In this document: in pieces, positions 8,645-18,808 of the stretch
Layout: each line of letters opens with the position of its first letter
Position numbering within the stretch: position 1 is the stretch's first letter
Origin: Ignavibacteria bacterium
GTDB lineage: Bacteria > Bacteroidota > Ignavibacteria > Ignavibacteriales > SURF-24
Direction: 5' to 3'
Assembly: GCA_025612245.1 (NCBI GenBank)
Contig: JAAXKQ010000001.1
Coordinates: forward strand, 124,001-188,000
DNA: 64,000 nt
Program-made: the position numbers and the translations under genes
Notes under the pieces: generated by a model
Told to the model about the DNA's origin: nothing
The model's input: the letters and a program-made list of their open reading frames with translations, nothing else
The model's database searches: none

Positions 8645-9832
8645 TTGAATACTCAGCTTATAAATATTTCATTTCCCGATATTTTTAAGAGGTACAGCTT
8701 AAAGTATAATATCTACAGGGAACTCTATGAGCAGGGACAGCTGGGACTGGAACTGCGTGAGGTGAATTCCGGACTTCTGGACAGGATGCAGAAGATGATC
8801 TTTGAAAGAAATGAAATTTGCTATAAGAAACTCTCTGAAACCGGGGAGACCGGGGATCTGCTCTTTACGGGCTCAATTGCAACCTTCAGGGAAATTGCGC
8901 GCGACACGATCTCTTTTGGCAATGAGGACCTGGGTCACAGGATCACTTCGCTGATCAGGAATTACCTGGCTTACGATAACACAGGCTTCAGTCTCTGCGG
9001 CAGGAATGTGCCTCCGGGCGAAAGCCTTGTAATGGGAATACTGAACATTACCCCTGATTCATTCTCCGACGGCGGGCGTTACTTTGAGCCTGAAAGCGCC
9101 ATTGAGCACGCGCGGCAGATGATTAGTGACGGTGTGGATATTATAGACATCGGCGGCGAATCTACGCGCCCGGGCTCCGAGAGCGTAAGTGAAAGTGAAG
9201 AAACAAGAAGGGTGATCCCGGTAATCGAAAAAATCCTGGAATTTGCCCCGGACACGCTAATATCAGTAGATACGACGAAAAAAAATGTCGCCCATGAGGC
9301 GCTTAAAACAGGGGCAAAGATCATAAATGACATCAGCGGCCTGACATTTGAACCTGAAATTGCCCATGTTGTAAAGGAATTCGATGCGGCACTAGTTGTA
9401 ATGCATATTAAGGGTACTCCCAGGGATATGCAGCTTAACCCTTACTATGACGACGTAACAGGTGAGGTGTACGACTTTCTCTCACAGAGGGTCACTTATG
9501 CCAGAAAAGCCGGCGTAAGGAATATCATCATAGATCCCGGAATAGGCTTCGGCAAAAGGTTAAGCGATAACTACGAGATCTTAAAAAGGCTGGATGAATT
9601 TAAGGGAATGGGCTACCCTATACTCATTGGGCTTTCAAGAAAGGCTTTCCTGGGTAAAACACTGGACGGCCTTGAGGTTTCCAAGCGCGATACGGCAAGC
9701 GTTATTGCCGAGGCCCTCTCAATTAGAAACGGAGCCAGGATAATCAGGACTCACAACGTGAAAAATGCCGTTCAGGCAAAAAAAATCTTAAAATGCTTAT
9801 CAAACCCGGAAGACATAAAACTGAATGTTTGA
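8645..9832 (+). CDS. folP: Dihydropteroate synthase with N-terminal extension
   Basis: Joins para-aminobenzoate to dihydropterin pyrophosphate in folate synthesis. The barrel begins near residue 128 with MGILNITPDSFSDGG and continues with DIGGESTRPG, NDISGL, DPGIGFGK, GLSRKAF and a final RTHNV, all pterin or phosphate blocks of DHPS. About 120 residues precede it, including GDLLFTGSIATFRE; from memory a similar front domain occurs in long clostridial FolP proteins, and its role is unknown to me. The start is TTG 8645, without a strong ribosome binding site. It overlaps cdaA by 8 bp, a folP-cdaA pairing known in Bacteroidota relatives. Confidence 0.93.
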   Translation: MNTQLINISFPDIFKRYSLKYNIYRELYEQGQLGLELREVNSGLLDRMQKMIFERNEICYKKLSETGETGDLLFTGSIATFREIARDTISFGNEDLGHRITSLIRNYLAYDNTGFSLCGRNVPPGESLVMGILNITPDSFSDGGRYFEPESAIEHARQMISDGVDIIDIGGESTRPGSESVSESEETRRVIPVIEKILEFAPDTLISVDTTKKNVAHEALKTGAKIINDISGLTFEPEIAHVVKEFDAALVVMHIKGTPRDMQLNPYYDDVTGEVYDFLSQRVTYARKAGVRNIIIDPGIGFGKRLSDNYEILKRLDEFKGMGYPILIGLSRKAFLGKTLDGLEVSKRDTASVIAEALSIRNGARIIRTHNVKNAVQAKKILKCLSNPEDIKLNV

Positions 9833-10634
9833 TCTTTTTAAAATAGGATTTGTACCTGTTACGCTGCTGGACGTAGTGGATATTCTGATAGTATCTTTTA
9901 TTATCTACAGGGTTTATAACATAATTAAAGGTACAATTGCAGCACAGATCTTTATCGGCCTTATAATTGTGCTGCTGCTCTCCATTACAGCTCAGGCGGC
10001 AAACCTTAAGGCTCTGGGCTACCTTTTGAAGCTTGTTTCGGATACCTGGGTAATTGCCTTTATAATCTTGTTCCAGCCGGAAATAAGGAGGCTCCTTCTT
10101 TTAATCGGCCGCAACCCGTTTATAAAAATATTTATCAAGAGCGACGAGAAAACCATTGCCCACATACTTACCGATGCCGTCTTTGAACTCTCGCAGCTTC
10201 AGCACGGAGCGCTTATTGTGGTAATAAAATCCACCGGTATAAAGACTTTTGTAGAAGCAGGCGAAATTCTGAATGCAAAGGTGAATAAAAACCTCATCAA
10301 ATCGATCTTTTATCCCCGGTCACCCTTGCACGACGGCGCCATAATCATTAAGAACGACATTATTGAAGCCGCCAGATGCACGCTGCCCCTTTCAAGCGTG
10401 ACCAGCATAGACGGGCATTCGCTCGGCATGCGCCACAGGGCCGGACTTGGAATTACCGAACAGGCCGACGTTTTAAGTATAATTGTTTCTGAAGAAACCG
10501 GAAGCATTTCACTTGCCGAGGATGGAAAGTTAAAACGGGGGCTATCGAAAGAGGCTTTGAGAGAAAAGCTTTCCTTTGCACTCAAAGGGCATAAGGCAAA
10601 GGGAGTAAACAGGACGGGGTTCCTGAAGCACTGA
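9825..10634 (+). CDS. cdaA: Diadenylate cyclase (c-di-AMP synthase)
   Basis: Condenses two ATP into cyclic di-AMP, which controls potassium and osmolyte balance and wall homeostasis. Three membrane helices (about residues 12-30, 38-57, 65-85) precede the DAC domain with the two defining motifs, DGA at 170-172 (PLHDGAIII) and RHR at 203-205 (GMRHRAGLGI). At 269 residues it matches CdaA rather than DisA. It overlaps folP by 8 bp and should be translated with it. No CdaR-like partner follows, unlike in Firmicutes. Confidence 0.95.
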   Translation: MFDLFKIGFVPVTLLDVVDILIVSFIIYRVYNIIKGTIAAQIFIGLIIVLLLSITAQAANLKALGYLLKLVSDTWVIAFIILFQPEIRRLLLLIGRNPFIKIFIKSDEKTIAHILTDAVFELSQLQHGALIVVIKSTGIKTFVEAGEILNAKVNKNLIKSIFYPRSPLHDGAIIIKNDIIEAARCTLPLSSVTSIDGHSLGMRHRAGLGITEQADVLSIIVSEETGSISLAEDGKLKRGLSKEALREKLSFALKGHKAKGVNRTGFLKH

Positions 10635-10671
10635 TCCGGCATATTTTACTTTCATTTATTTTCACCTTTAT

Positions 10672-11316
10672 ATGACGTGTGCCGTAATACCATTTTACAA
10701 TGAAAAAGACACCATCCGTGAGATTATTGAACGGACGCTGCCTTTTGCAGATAAGCTCATTCTTGTCGATGACGGCTCAACCGACGGCTCGGCTGCGCTC
10801 GTTAGTGAAAGCCAAAGGGTCATTCTTCTTAGAAACGATGTAAATTCCGGGAAAGGCTTTGCCCTTAACATGGGTTTCCTTAAAAGCATTGAACTAAAAA
10901 GCAGCCTTACCGTAACCTTGGATGCCGACCTGCAGCACGACCCGAAGTGTATTCCCGGACTAATCTCTGAGGCGGGCAAATACGACATCGTAATCGGTAA
11001 CCGCTTGGGCGACTTGTCGGAGATGCCAAAGCACAGGATAATGAGTAACCTCATGACCTCGTTTTTCTTAAGCCGGAAAACCGGGCTTAAAATTCCGGAC
11101 AGCCAGAGCGGCTTCAGGGCTTACAGGACCGAGATCCTGCAGAAGATAATGCCCGGCTATAAGGGCTTTGAGGCCGAAAGTGAGATACTTGTAAGGGCCT
11201 CAAGGGAAGGATTGACCGTAGGCTTTGTAAGGATTCCCACTATTTATGCAGGCGAGAAGAGTAAAATGAGGGCACTGCAGGCTATAGCGGGATTTATAAA
11301 AGTGCTTTTTATGTGA
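10672..11316 (+). CDS. Family 2 glycosyltransferase, dolichol-phosphate-mannose-synthase-like
   Basis: The 214-residue protein is a single GT-A domain: IPFYNEKDTI, the nucleotide-binding LVDDGSTDGS, SGKGFALNMG, TLDADLQHDP (metal-binding DxD region) and DSQSGFRAYR. This layout matches the polyprenol-phosphate sugar transferase branch of GT2. It has no clear membrane helix, so it would work at the inner face of the membrane. It sits between cdaA and the CHAD gene with short gaps; the acceptor is unknown. Confidence 0.85.
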   Translation: MTCAVIPFYNEKDTIREIIERTLPFADKLILVDDGSTDGSAALVSESQRVILLRNDVNSGKGFALNMGFLKSIELKSSLTVTLDADLQHDPKCIPGLISEAGKYDIVIGNRLGDLSEMPKHRIMSNLMTSFFLSRKTGLKIPDSQSGFRAYRTEILQKIMPGYKGFEAESEILVRASREGLTVGFVRIPTIYAGEKSKMRALQAIAGFIKVLFM

Positions 11317-11362
11317 CAGATTTCTTTTAATTTGTTCAATAAAGGGGTTGAGGCTTTCAGAA

Positions 11363-11821
11363 ATGTCTAAAACAGTCCTAAAACAGCTTGGGCGTAAAAT
11401 GCCTCTTGCAGAATCGGCAGCCATAATCCTCAGTTTCAGGTATGGCGATTCAAGAAAAAAGGCGAAAAGATTTCTTAAGGAGAGTTCAGTGGAGAACCTT
11501 CATTCCTTAAGGATTGCCATAAGGCGCCTTAGGTACTCACTGGAAAATTTTGAAGCCTGTTTTAGCCGGAGTTCCTTTAAGAGTAATATTGAGTACCTGA
11601 AGAAACTCCAGGACGTAATAGGAGTCGGGCGGGATCTGGATGTCATGAAAGAAAAGGTCGCACATTTGGAATCTGAGTGCAGGACCATCATTCCACGCCC
11701 TTTTTACGAATGCCTTTCCGGGAAGAAAGATGAAAGCCTGCAGGAAATTAAACTTGAACTGCTGAAATTTCTTCAAAACAAAAAAACGAGGAGCTTTTTT
11801 ACAGGCAAAAAGGAGGACTGA
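11363..11821 (+). CDS. Short CHAD-domain protein
   Basis: Residues around 30-50 read HSLRIAIRRLRYSLENF and are followed by LKKLQDVIGVGRDLDVM, the conserved His- and Arg-rich pattern of CHAD domains, which bind polyphosphate in studied members. At about 152 residues it covers only part of the usual 200-300 residue helical bundle, and no CYTH partner is attached. I chose ATG 11363 because GAGG lies 9 bases upstream; TTG 11348 is possible. It ends 3 bp before the UPF0173 gene, so the two are likely co-translated. Confidence 0.75.
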   Translation: MSKTVLKQLGRKMPLAESAAIILSFRYGDSRKKAKRFLKESSVENLHSLRIAIRRLRYSLENFEACFSRSSFKSNIEYLKKLQDVIGVGRDLDVMKEKVAHLESECRTIIPRPFYECLSGKKDESLQEIKLELLKFLQNKKTRSFFTGKKED

Positions 11822-11823
11822 AA

Positions 11824-12501
11824 ATGAAGTTGAGATATTTTTCGCATTCAGCTTTCCAGATAACAACCCATAGCGGAAAGACGATACTTATTGATCCTTT
11901 CCTGGATGAAAATCCGACTTCTCCGGTTAAGTCATCGGATCTCAGGCCCGATTACATCATACTTTCGCATGCCCACGGCGATCATCTGGGTGACGCGATG
12001 AAAATTGCAAAAAAGAGCGATCCGCTCTTCATCTGTGTCTTTGAGCTTGCAAACTATCTTGCCGACAAGGGCTTTAAGACTCACGGCATGCATATTGGAG
12101 GCGGATATAATTATGATTTCGGCAGGGTAAAGTTTACGATTGCCCACCATGGCTCCGGGGCCCCGGATGGGACATACTGCGGCGAGGCCGCTGGTATTCT
12201 GCTTACGCTGGAAGGGAAAATCATCTACTACACGGGCGATACGGGGCTTTTCTACGACATGAAGCTCATAGGCGAGATGAACAAAATTGACGTCATGCTC
12301 CTCCCGATTGGGGACAATTTTACCATGGGCCTAACAGATGCCGTTAAGGCCGTGGAGCTGACAAATCCGCATATGGCTATACCGATTCACTACAATACAT
12401 TTCCTGTCATTGAGGCCGATCCATATGCATTCAAGCGCAGGCTTGAGGAGCAGGGCAGGGAATGCCGGGTACTGGATTTCGGACAGGAAATTGACCTATG
12501 A
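11824..12501 (+). CDS. UPF0173 metal-dependent hydrolase (metallo-beta-lactamase fold)
   Basis: The 225-residue protein begins MKLRYFSHSAFQI, typical of UPF0173, and has the metal site LSHAHGDHLGD (HxHxDH), further His residues in IAHHGSG, the GDTGLF Asp, and a late PIHYNTFP His. The family has the beta-lactamase-like hydrolase fold, but its natural substrate is not established. It is the last gene of the folP-cdaA run. Confidence 0.88.
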   Translation: MKLRYFSHSAFQITTHSGKTILIDPFLDENPTSPVKSSDLRPDYIILSHAHGDHLGDAMKIAKKSDPLFICVFELANYLADKGFKTHGMHIGGGYNYDFGRVKFTIAHHGSGAPDGTYCGEAAGILLTLEGKIIYYTGDTGLFYDMKLIGEMNKIDVMLLPIGDNFTMGLTDAVKAVELTNPHMAIPIHYNTFPVIEADPYAFKRRLEEQGRECRVLDFGQEIDL

Positions 12502-12600
12502 AAAAAGGATTTCCGGGGTGAATTTGAAACTATGGTAAATACCGCTATGTTTTGAGTTCACTGGCACTTAAGGGGATTTTGCCGGGCAGGCGAAATATAA

Positions 12601-12665
12601 TTACACATAAAAGGATTTCCTTATTTTGATAAATATGTGTAACTTAGGGGCATTATTTATCAAAA
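12601..12665 (+). promoter_or_regulatory. Structured parA leader with two overlapping inverted repeats
   Basis: TTACACAT (12601-12608) pairs with ATGTGTAA (12635-12642). TTTTGATAAATA (12624-12635) pairs perfectly with TATTTATCAAAA (12654-12665). The two pairings share base 12635 and interleave, so they exclude each other in RNA; as DNA, either could be an operator. AAGGA-TT-TCCTT lies within the first loop. The block ends 51 bp before parA. Confidence 0.55.
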
Positions 12666-12716
12666 CTGGGCTGTATTCATTTTAATTCTTGCGAATTTGA
12701 ATTCAATTAAAGATTA

Positions 12717-13508
12717 ATGGCAAAAGTAATATCAATAGCGAATCAGAAGGGCGGCGTAGGTAAAACTACCACTGCAATCAATTTATCTGCCTCAATTGCT
12801 GCGGCTGAAAATAAGACCTTATTAATAGACATTGATCCGCAGGCAAATTCCACCTCAGGCCTGGGTTACGATGGAAATAATAAATCGGTTTATGATGTGC
12901 TCGTCGGCCAGGATGACATCAGCAACTGCATTACAAATACTTATATGCCTTTTCTGGACCTCCTGCCTTCGACAATTAACCTTGTAGGAGCCGAAGTTGA
13001 GCTCATTAATGTTGATGTAAGGGAATCCATACTGAAAAAAGCGATTGCAACGATAGAGGAGAGGTACGATTACGTTTTTATAGACTGTCCTCCATCATTG
13101 AGCATACTGACTTTGAATTCATTGACCGCTTCAAATTCAGTTTTAATTCCGGTTCAGTGTGAATATTTCGCCCTGGAGGGTTTAGGGCAGCTGTTAAATA
13201 CTATCAACATCGTAAAGAAGCACTTTAATCCTAATCTGATGATTGAAGGAGTACTTCTGACCATGTTTGATACGCGCCTAAGGCTTTCTCATCAGGTTGC
13301 CGAAGAAGTAAAAAAATACTTTGGGAATAAGGTATTTGATACTGTAATTCAAAGAAATGTCAGAATTTCTGAAGCTCCAAGTCATGCCAAGCCGGTTATA
13401 CTCTACGATGCAGTTTCGGCAGGCGCCCAAAATTACATTGGCTTAGCTTCAGAACTGATGAAAAGAAACTTAGTAGAAAATTCACAACAAGATAAAGTAA
13501 ATGAGTAA
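12717..13508 (+). CDS. parA: Chromosome partitioning ATPase ParA (Soj)
   Basis: A 263-residue Walker-type ATPase that binds DNA when ATP-bound and moves ParB-parS complexes. It shows the deviant Walker A box [11 protein letters not shown] near residue 9, the DIDPQANST block, [12 protein letters not shown] (Walker B) and the terminal [11 protein letters not shown] pattern of chromosomal ParA. It has no N-terminal helix-turn-helix, unlike plasmid P1-type ParA. It overlaps parB by 8 bp. The structured leader upstream is a candidate control site. Confidence 0.97.
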   Translation: MAKVISIANQKGGVGKTTTAINLSASIAAAENKTLLIDIDPQANSTSGLGYDGNNKSVYDVLVGQDDISNCITNTYMPFLDLLPSTINLVGAEVELINVDVRESILKKAIATIEERYDYVFIDCPPSLSILTLNSLTASNSVLIPVQCEYFALEGLGQLLNTINIVKKHFNPNLMIEGVLLTMFDTRLRLSHQVAEEVKKYFGNKVFDTVIQRNVRISEAPSHAKPVILYDAVSAGAQNYIGLASELMKRNLVENSQQDKVNE

Positions 13509-14454
13509 TAATAAGTTCAGACCAGGCCTCGGCAGAGGTTTAGATGCTTTAATATCACCAAATTTACAGAACAACAACAACAATAATCTAACAGTCCCGG
13601 CAAGCGACATAAAGCCAGACGACGGGCAGGGTGTGGATGTACTGGCAAAGCTTCCTTTAAGCTCAATTTCGCCTAACCCTTACCAGCCAAGAATTGAATT
13701 TGACCCGGCGGCGCTGGAAGAATTAAAGAAATCCATTCTTGCAAACGGCCTCATACAGCCTGTTACTGTAAGGAGAACCGGGCCTCAGAAGTACGAACTG
13801 ATTTCAGGTGAAAGAAGGTTCAGGGCCTGCGGTGAGATAGGCTACAAGGAAATTCCCGCATACATCATCAAGGTTGATACAAAAGAAGCAATGCTTGCCC
13901 TGGCTCTCATTGAGAATATTCAAAGAGAAAAGCTTAATGCAATTGAAGTTGCACAGGCTTACAAGCGCCTTATGGATGAATGCAGTTTAACACAGGAAGA
14001 AATTTCGGAGCAGGTGGGAAAAGACCGCTCCACAATTACAAACTCGATCAGGCTTCTTAAGCTGCCGAAGGAAATTCAGGACAGCCTAATAAAAGAGGAA
14101 ATAAGTCCGGGTCATGCCCGTGCATTAATCAATCTGCCCAATGAAGCATTCCAGCTCGAGCTGTTAAAAAAGATTATAAAGGAAAACCTTACAGTACGCA
14201 AGGTTGAGGAACTGGTTAAGCAGTTAGCCTTAGGCGGGCAGGCTGCAAAGAAGCCAAAGGCAGGAAGCCAGGGCGTGGTGCAGTCAGTTTCGCAGAGGGA
14301 TTTTGAGGACCGCCTAAGAAGAATTTTCGGCACAAAAGTTTCCTGCAAACAAAAACAGGATGGAACTGGTGAGATAGTCATCGATTTCTATTCAAAGGAT
14401 GAACTTGAACGTTTATATGAGATGTTTGAGATAATTGGCAAAATGTATAATTAA
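13501..14454 (+). CDS. parB: Chromosome partitioning protein ParB (Spo0J)
   Basis: A CTP-dependent DNA clamp that loads at parS and spreads. The 317-residue protein opens with GRGLDALIS, common in ParB, and has the CTP-binding region ([16 protein letters not shown]) and [15 protein letters not shown] helix-turn-helix around [17 protein letters not shown] is followed by SPGHARALI and a C-terminal dimerisation part. I did not find a parS-like palindrome (TGTTTCACGTGAAACA type) in the window. Its last 20 bp are shared with the next gene. Confidence 0.96.
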   Translation: MSNNKFRPGLGRGLDALISPNLQNNNNNNLTVPASDIKPDDGQGVDVLAKLPLSSISPNPYQPRIEFDPAALEELKKSILANGLIQPVTVRRTGPQKYELISGERRFRACGEIGYKEIPAYIIKVDTKEAMLALALIENIQREKLNAIEVAQAYKRLMDECSLTQEEISEQVGKDRSTITNSIRLLKLPKEIQDSLIKEEISPGHARALINLPNEAFQLELLKKIIKENLTVRKVEELVKQLALGGQAAKKPKAGSQGVVQSVSQRDFEDRLRRIFGTKVSCKQKQDGTGEIVIDFYSKDELERLYEMFEIIGKMYN

Positions 14455-14944
14455 AATATTCCTGTTCCTCCTTCTCGTGTCTACTTCGGCATACAGCCAG
14501 ACAGATACATCTAAGGCCGCAAATACGGCGCAGAAAGATACGCTCGTCTACAGGATGAGCAAATCTCCTCTTCAGGCCGTCTTAAGGAGCGCAGTCTTGC
14601 CGGGCCTTGGGCAGATCTATAACGAGTCCTACTGGAAGGTGCCCGTAGTCTGGGGCTTTTTAGGCTACTACGGCTATGAGTGGATCAGGCAGAACAACAA
14701 GTATCACGATTATTCCACGCAGTACAGGGAAGTCCTTGCCGGACAAAGGCAGGGGACGGCAGAAAACTATAAGCGGGTAAGGGATTTTTACCGCGATCAG
14801 AGGGACCTGTTTGCAATTTATATGGGCATAACCTACGCGCTCAACCTTCTGGATGCATACGTGGATGCCCAGTTGTTTGACTTCAGCGTGGATGAGGACC
14901 CGGTTTCAAGAGTATCCAGGCTGAATTTGAGGATTAACTTTTAA
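14435..14944 (+). CDS. Secreted or membrane DUF5683-type protein
   Basis: A 169-residue protein with a clear signal peptide (FLFLLLVSTSAYSQ) and the block SAVLPGLGQIYNESYWKVP, which I recognise as DUF5683, a family of Bacteroidota/Chlorobi envelope proteins of unknown function. Hydrophobic parts after the signal peptide suggest it stays in a membrane. The start is TTG 14435 inside the 3' end of parB (20 bp overlap), and no later usual start keeps the signal peptide intact. Confidence 0.75.
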   Translation: MAKCIIKIFLFLLLVSTSAYSQTDTSKAANTAQKDTLVYRMSKSPLQAVLRSAVLPGLGQIYNESYWKVPVVWGFLGYYGYEWIRQNNKYHDYSTQYREVLAGQRQGTAENYKRVRDFYRDQRDLFAIYMGITYALNLLDAYVDAQLFDFSVDEDPVSRVSRLNLRINF

Positions 14945-15090
14945 GTGCGGCGAAGGATATCCGTCTTTGTGAAAAAAATATGCTCTGGACAGATATTTGG
15001 AAGCCAAAACCTTTCATGCCTCTTGCGCGTCTAAATCAGTAACAGGGATAAAACTATACCCGGGGATGGCTCATATTTTAGAGGGAAGAC

Positions 15091-15795
15091 ATGAAAAACG
15101 TAATTACCTGCAAGAACTGCAACGATGAAAACCCGTACTACAGCCTTATATGTACAAACTGCAGGGCATACCTTAGGGAACGGGTTGTCAATATAGATTT
15201 GTGGAAAACCGTGGGAAGGCTTATCGAGTCGCCCGTACGTGCATTCTCAGACATCATTCACGCCGAACACAAGAATTTCATTTTCTTTATCTCATTCCTT
15301 GTCGGTATAAAGTTTTTCATCAATGCTTTAATACTGTCGGAGCCGGTTTTCAGGGGGACAAAAATATTTTCAAATTCCGTCCCCGTATTCTTTTCCTCGA
15401 TAGCCGCAGTCTTGATAGTATCAGCCTTATTTTCGTTTATTTTTACGTGGTTTACCAAAGCCTTCAGGGTAAAGACAAGATACAAGGATAATTTTGCGTT
15501 TTTTATCTACAGCCAGATCCCTCACGTTTTTGCGCTTGTATTCTTATTTCCAGTGGAAATGGTCCTTTTCGGCGGATTTCTTTTTACAACCAATCCTTCG
15601 CCCTTCCTTTTGAAGCCAACTCCGGCCTATACGATGGCTGTTATGGAGGGAATACTGTTCCTGTGGACACTGGTACTGGGATTCTGTGCCGTATATGCAT
15701 CCACTCGTTCGAAGGTCTTTTCGATTGTAGCGACGCTGACATATAACCTCGTTTTGCTGGTTTCAGTTCTGGCTGTAACCCTTATATTCAGCTGA
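15091..15795 (+). CDS. Zinc-ribbon, Yip1-like multi-spanning membrane protein
   Basis: The N-terminus has two CxxC pairs (Cys7/Cys10 and Cys21/Cys24) typical of a small zinc ribbon. The rest of the 234 residues holds about five hydrophobic helices, with a pattern resembling Yip1-domain proteins. Bacterial members are poorly characterised and I infer no specific function. A GGGA-type ribosome binding site precedes the ATG. It follows the parAB-DUF5683 genes after a 146-bp gap. Confidence 0.65.
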   Translation: MKNVITCKNCNDENPYYSLICTNCRAYLRERVVNIDLWKTVGRLIESPVRAFSDIIHAEHKNFIFFISFLVGIKFFINALILSEPVFRGTKIFSNSVPVFFSSIAAVLIVSALFSFIFTWFTKAFRVKTRYKDNFAFFIYSQIPHVFALVFLFPVEMVLFGGFLFTTNPSPFLLKPTPAYTMAVMEGILFLWTLVLGFCAVYASTRSKVFSIVATLTYNLVLLVSVLAVTLIFS

Positions 15796-15999
15796 CGTTT
15801 TACTTCATGTATTTTTGAATGTCCTCAATATAAAGCTAAACCTGTTTCCTCAATGCACTTTTGCGCCTGCTGAAGCACCTCTTAGTTCTTAATTCCGCCA
15901 TGGACGGGTTGACGTTTCCTGTCATTATAAGTATTTTAATGGGCATTACAATTTTTTCTTTAATTGTTTGAATAACCATTCACAATTTGCAGAAACAAC

Positions 16000-17172
16000 A
16001 TGAAAACTTTACTGGAAAAAGAAAAAGAATTATTTCTTCCTACCTACAGCCGTATTCCAATTGAGGTAGAGCGTGGGGAAGGTGTGTATTTAATTGACAC
16101 AAAAGGTGAGAGGTATCTGGATTTCTTTTCAGGACTGGCTGTAAACGCGCTGGGCTATGCCCATCCTAAAATTGTTGAAGCAGTATGCCGCCAGATAGGA
16201 AGGTTTGGACACCTGTCCAACAATTTCATTACAGATGTTCAGGTTGAATTTACGGAAAAGCTACTGAAGTATTCCAAAATGAGCAGGGCTTTTCTGGCAA
16301 ACAGCGGTACAGAGGCAATTGAAGGAACAATTAAGCTTATAAGGCTGAAAATGGGCCCTGAGAAAAAAATCTATTCGCTTACAAATTCCTTTCACGGCAG
16401 GACTTACGGCGCAATGACGCTTACTGCAAGGGAGAAGTACCAGAAGGGCTTTGAGCCGCTTGTGCCGAATGTGGGCCACATCGAATTTAACAGTCTGAAG
16501 GACCTGGAAAAGAAGGCAGGCAAAGATACTGCGGCCATTATTTTTGAGTTCATTCAGGGCGAAGGCGGCATAAACGAGGTTTCTGAAGAGTTCATACGCA
16601 AGGTCGTTGAGCTGAGGGATAGATACGGCTTCATATTTGTGGCAGATGCGATACAGGATGGAATTGGAAGAAGCGGCAAGGCGTTCGTGCACGAATATTA
16701 CGGCGTTGAGCCCGACATCATTGTTACTGCCAAGGCCATTGGCGGAGGGCTTCCCCTGGGAGCATTCCTAACTACAAACAGTCTTAAGGACGTATTTACT
16801 GCCGGCAAGCACGGCACCACCTTCGGAGGCAACCCTGTAAGCTGTGCCGCAGGAAAAGTTGTACTGGAAGAAGTTTTTGAGAACGGGCTCCTGGAAAAGG
16901 TACTTGAAAACGGAATTTATTTTAGGCAGGAGCTACTGAAATTAAAAGAAGAGTTTCCCGAAGCCATCAAGGATGTCCGCGGGAAGGGCTATATGCTTGG
17001 CGTTGAGCTCAATTTTGAGGCCTCAGGCATAGTAAAAGCCATGAGGGACAGAAGAGTATTATCAAATGCAACCAACATAAACGTAATAAGGATACTTCCT
17101 CCGCTTATTGCAACAAGAGCTGATATTGATTTATACTTGAGCGTCCTGAAAGATGCATTGAAAAACAAATAA
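16000..17172 (+). CDS. argD: Class III aminotransferase, acetylornithine aminotransferase-like
   Basis: A 390-residue fold-type I PLP enzyme. It has [13 protein letters not shown] (phosphate binding), [11 protein letters not shown], the PLP Asp216, Lys245 in [14 protein letters not shown] as Schiff-base lysine, and HGTTFGGNP. The overall pattern fits ArgD, which transfers an amino group to N-acetylglutamate semialdehyde. Two spots differ from most ArgD: EPxQGEGG reads EFIQGEGG (184) and DExQxG reads DAIQDG (Ala217). Succinylornithine or another omega-amino substrate is possible. It lies 16 bp before nadB; no other arginine gene is in the window. Confidence 0.8.
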   Translation: MKTLLEKEKELFLPTYSRIPIEVERGEGVYLIDTKGERYLDFFSGLAVNALGYAHPKIVEAVCRQIGRFGHLSNNFITDVQVEFTEKLLKYSKMSRAFLANSGTEAIEGTIKLIRLKMGPEKKIYSLTNSFHGRTYGAMTLTAREKYQKGFEPLVPNVGHIEFNSLKDLEKKAGKDTAAIIFEFIQGEGGINEVSEEFIRKVVELRDRYGFIFVADAIQDGIGRSGKAFVHEYYGVEPDIIVTAKAIGGGLPLGAFLTTNSLKDVFTAGKHGTTFGGNPVSCAAGKVVLEEVFENGLLEKVLENGIYFRQELLKLKEEFPEAIKDVRGKGYMLGVELNFEASGIVKAMRDRRVLSNATNINVIRILPPLIATRADIDLYLSVLKDALKNK

Positions 17173-17188
17173 AAGAAGAATTCTAAAA

Positions 17189-18808
17189 ATGGAAATTAAT
17201 ACTGACGTACTGATAATTGGAAGCGGAATTGCAGGACTTTATGCGGCGCTTAAGGTTGACGAAAATTTCCGTGTTATACTGGTTACTAAAAAAAACAGCG
17301 CTGAATCCAATACAAACCTGGCACAGGGTGGAATTGCCTCGGTTATTGATCCGAAGGACTCATACGAAAGGCATATTGAGGATACCTTAATTGCAGGTGC
17401 GGGACTCTGTAAGAAAGAGGCCGTGGAAATACTGGTTACAGAAGGACCGGAAAGGATCCGGGACCTGATGAAAATTGGCGCTCACTTTACATTTAAGGAT
17501 GGCAAGCTCGATCTTGCCAAGGAAGGCGGCCATTCGGCACACAGGATAGTGCATGCGGCCGATCTGACGGGGCGCGAGGTTGAAAGGGCCCTGCTTGAAG
17601 CTATCAGCTCAAGGAAAAACATTGAAATGATGGAAAACCACATTGCAATAGACCTCATTACAGAGCACAACGTATTCCACCTGAAAGAGCAGGAAATTAA
17701 GAACCGCCACTGCTGGGGCGCTTACGTGCTGGATGCCAAGAGCGGCGTGGTTAAAACGATTAAAGCCCAGAAGACGCTCCTTGCAACGGGAGGACTGGGG
17801 CAGGTTTACCTGCACACAACAAATCCCCTTATTGCAACCGGCGACGGATTTGCAATGGCTTACCGTGCTGGCGCAAAAATCGGGAACATGGAGTTCATTC
17901 AGTTCCACCCGACTTCATTTTATTCGTCTTCCGACTACTCAAACGTCACAAAACCTTCCTTCCTGATCTCTGAGGCCGTAAGGGGGTTCGGAGGGATACT
18001 AAGGACAAAGGACGGGCAGGAGTTCATGCACAAATACGACTCAAGGAAAGAGCTTGCTCCGAGGGACATCGTTGCCCGTGCAATTGATAACGAGCTAAAA
18101 AAACGCGGCGACGAATTCGTTTATCTGGATATTACACACAAGGATAAAGAGCAGATAAAGGAGCACTTCCCGCACATATTCAAGAACTGTCTTGAAGCCG
18201 GAATTGACATAACCAAGGAGTACATTCCTGTTGTTCCTGCGGCTCACTATGCCTGCGGCGGCATTGTTGTGGATACATGCGGACGGGCCTCACTAAAGAA
18301 CCTTTATGCGTGCGGCGAGGTTACAATGACCGGCGTTCACGGCGCTAACCGCCTTGCAAGTAACTCTCTGCTTGAAGCGCTTGTATATTCCTTCAGGGCC
18401 GCAAGCGACATGAACTCACTGATCGGAAAAGAAGCCCGTGAAATGCCGCAGATCCCTTCCTGGGATGACTCGGGAACTCTGACGGCTGATGAAAAGATAA
18501 TGATTACACACAGTGTAAAAGAGGTAAAACAGGTAATGTGGGATTATGTGGGTATTGTAAGGTCCGACCTCAGGCTCGACAGGGCTTTTCACCGCATACA
18601 CAACCTGTACCTTGAAATCGAGAATATGTACAAGAAGACAAAGGTATTCGAGTCGATTCTGGAATTAAGGAACCTGATTACCTGTTCGCACATGATCATA
18701 AAATCGGCCAAGATGAGGAAAGAAAGCCGCGGACTTCATTATACGCTCGACTACCTGAAGCCTTCAGAAGAGATTCACGACACGATAATTCAAAACAGGA
18801 TCCTTTAA
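17189..18808 (+). CDS. nadB: L-aspartate oxidase
   Basis: Oxidises L-aspartate to iminoaspartate, the first step of de novo NAD synthesis. The 539-residue flavoprotein has the FAD dinucleotide motif [10 protein letters not shown] (11-20), the NLAQGGIAS block, [23 protein letters not shown], the catalytic region SEAVRGFGG, and the [10 protein letters not shown] and [16 protein letters not shown] blocks, all typical of NadB rather than succinate dehydrogenase. The C-terminal helical domain is complete. nadA and nadC are not in the window. Its stop codon lies in the loop of the terminator. Confidence 0.95.
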   Translation: MEINTDVLIIGSGIAGLYAALKVDENFRVILVTKKNSAESNTNLAQGGIASVIDPKDSYERHIEDTLIAGAGLCKKEAVEILVTEGPERIRDLMKIGAHFTFKDGKLDLAKEGGHSAHRIVHAADLTGREVERALLEAISSRKNIEMMENHIAIDLITEHNVFHLKEQEIKNRHCWGAYVLDAKSGVVKTIKAQKTLLATGGLGQVYLHTTNPLIATGDGFAMAYRAGAKIGNMEFIQFHPTSFYSSSDYSNVTKPSFLISEAVRGFGGILRTKDGQEFMHKYDSRKELAPRDIVARAIDNELKKRGDEFVYLDITHKDKEQIKEHFPHIFKNCLEAGIDITKEYIPVVPAAHYACGGIVVDTCGRASLKNLYACGEVTMTGVHGANRLASNSLLEALVYSFRAASDMNSLIGKEAREMPQIPSWDDSGTLTADEKIMITHSVKEVKQVMWDYVGIVRSDLRLDRAFHRIHNLYLEIENMYKKTKVFESILELRNLITCSHMIIKSAKMRKESRGLHYTLDYLKPSEEIHDTIIQNRIL

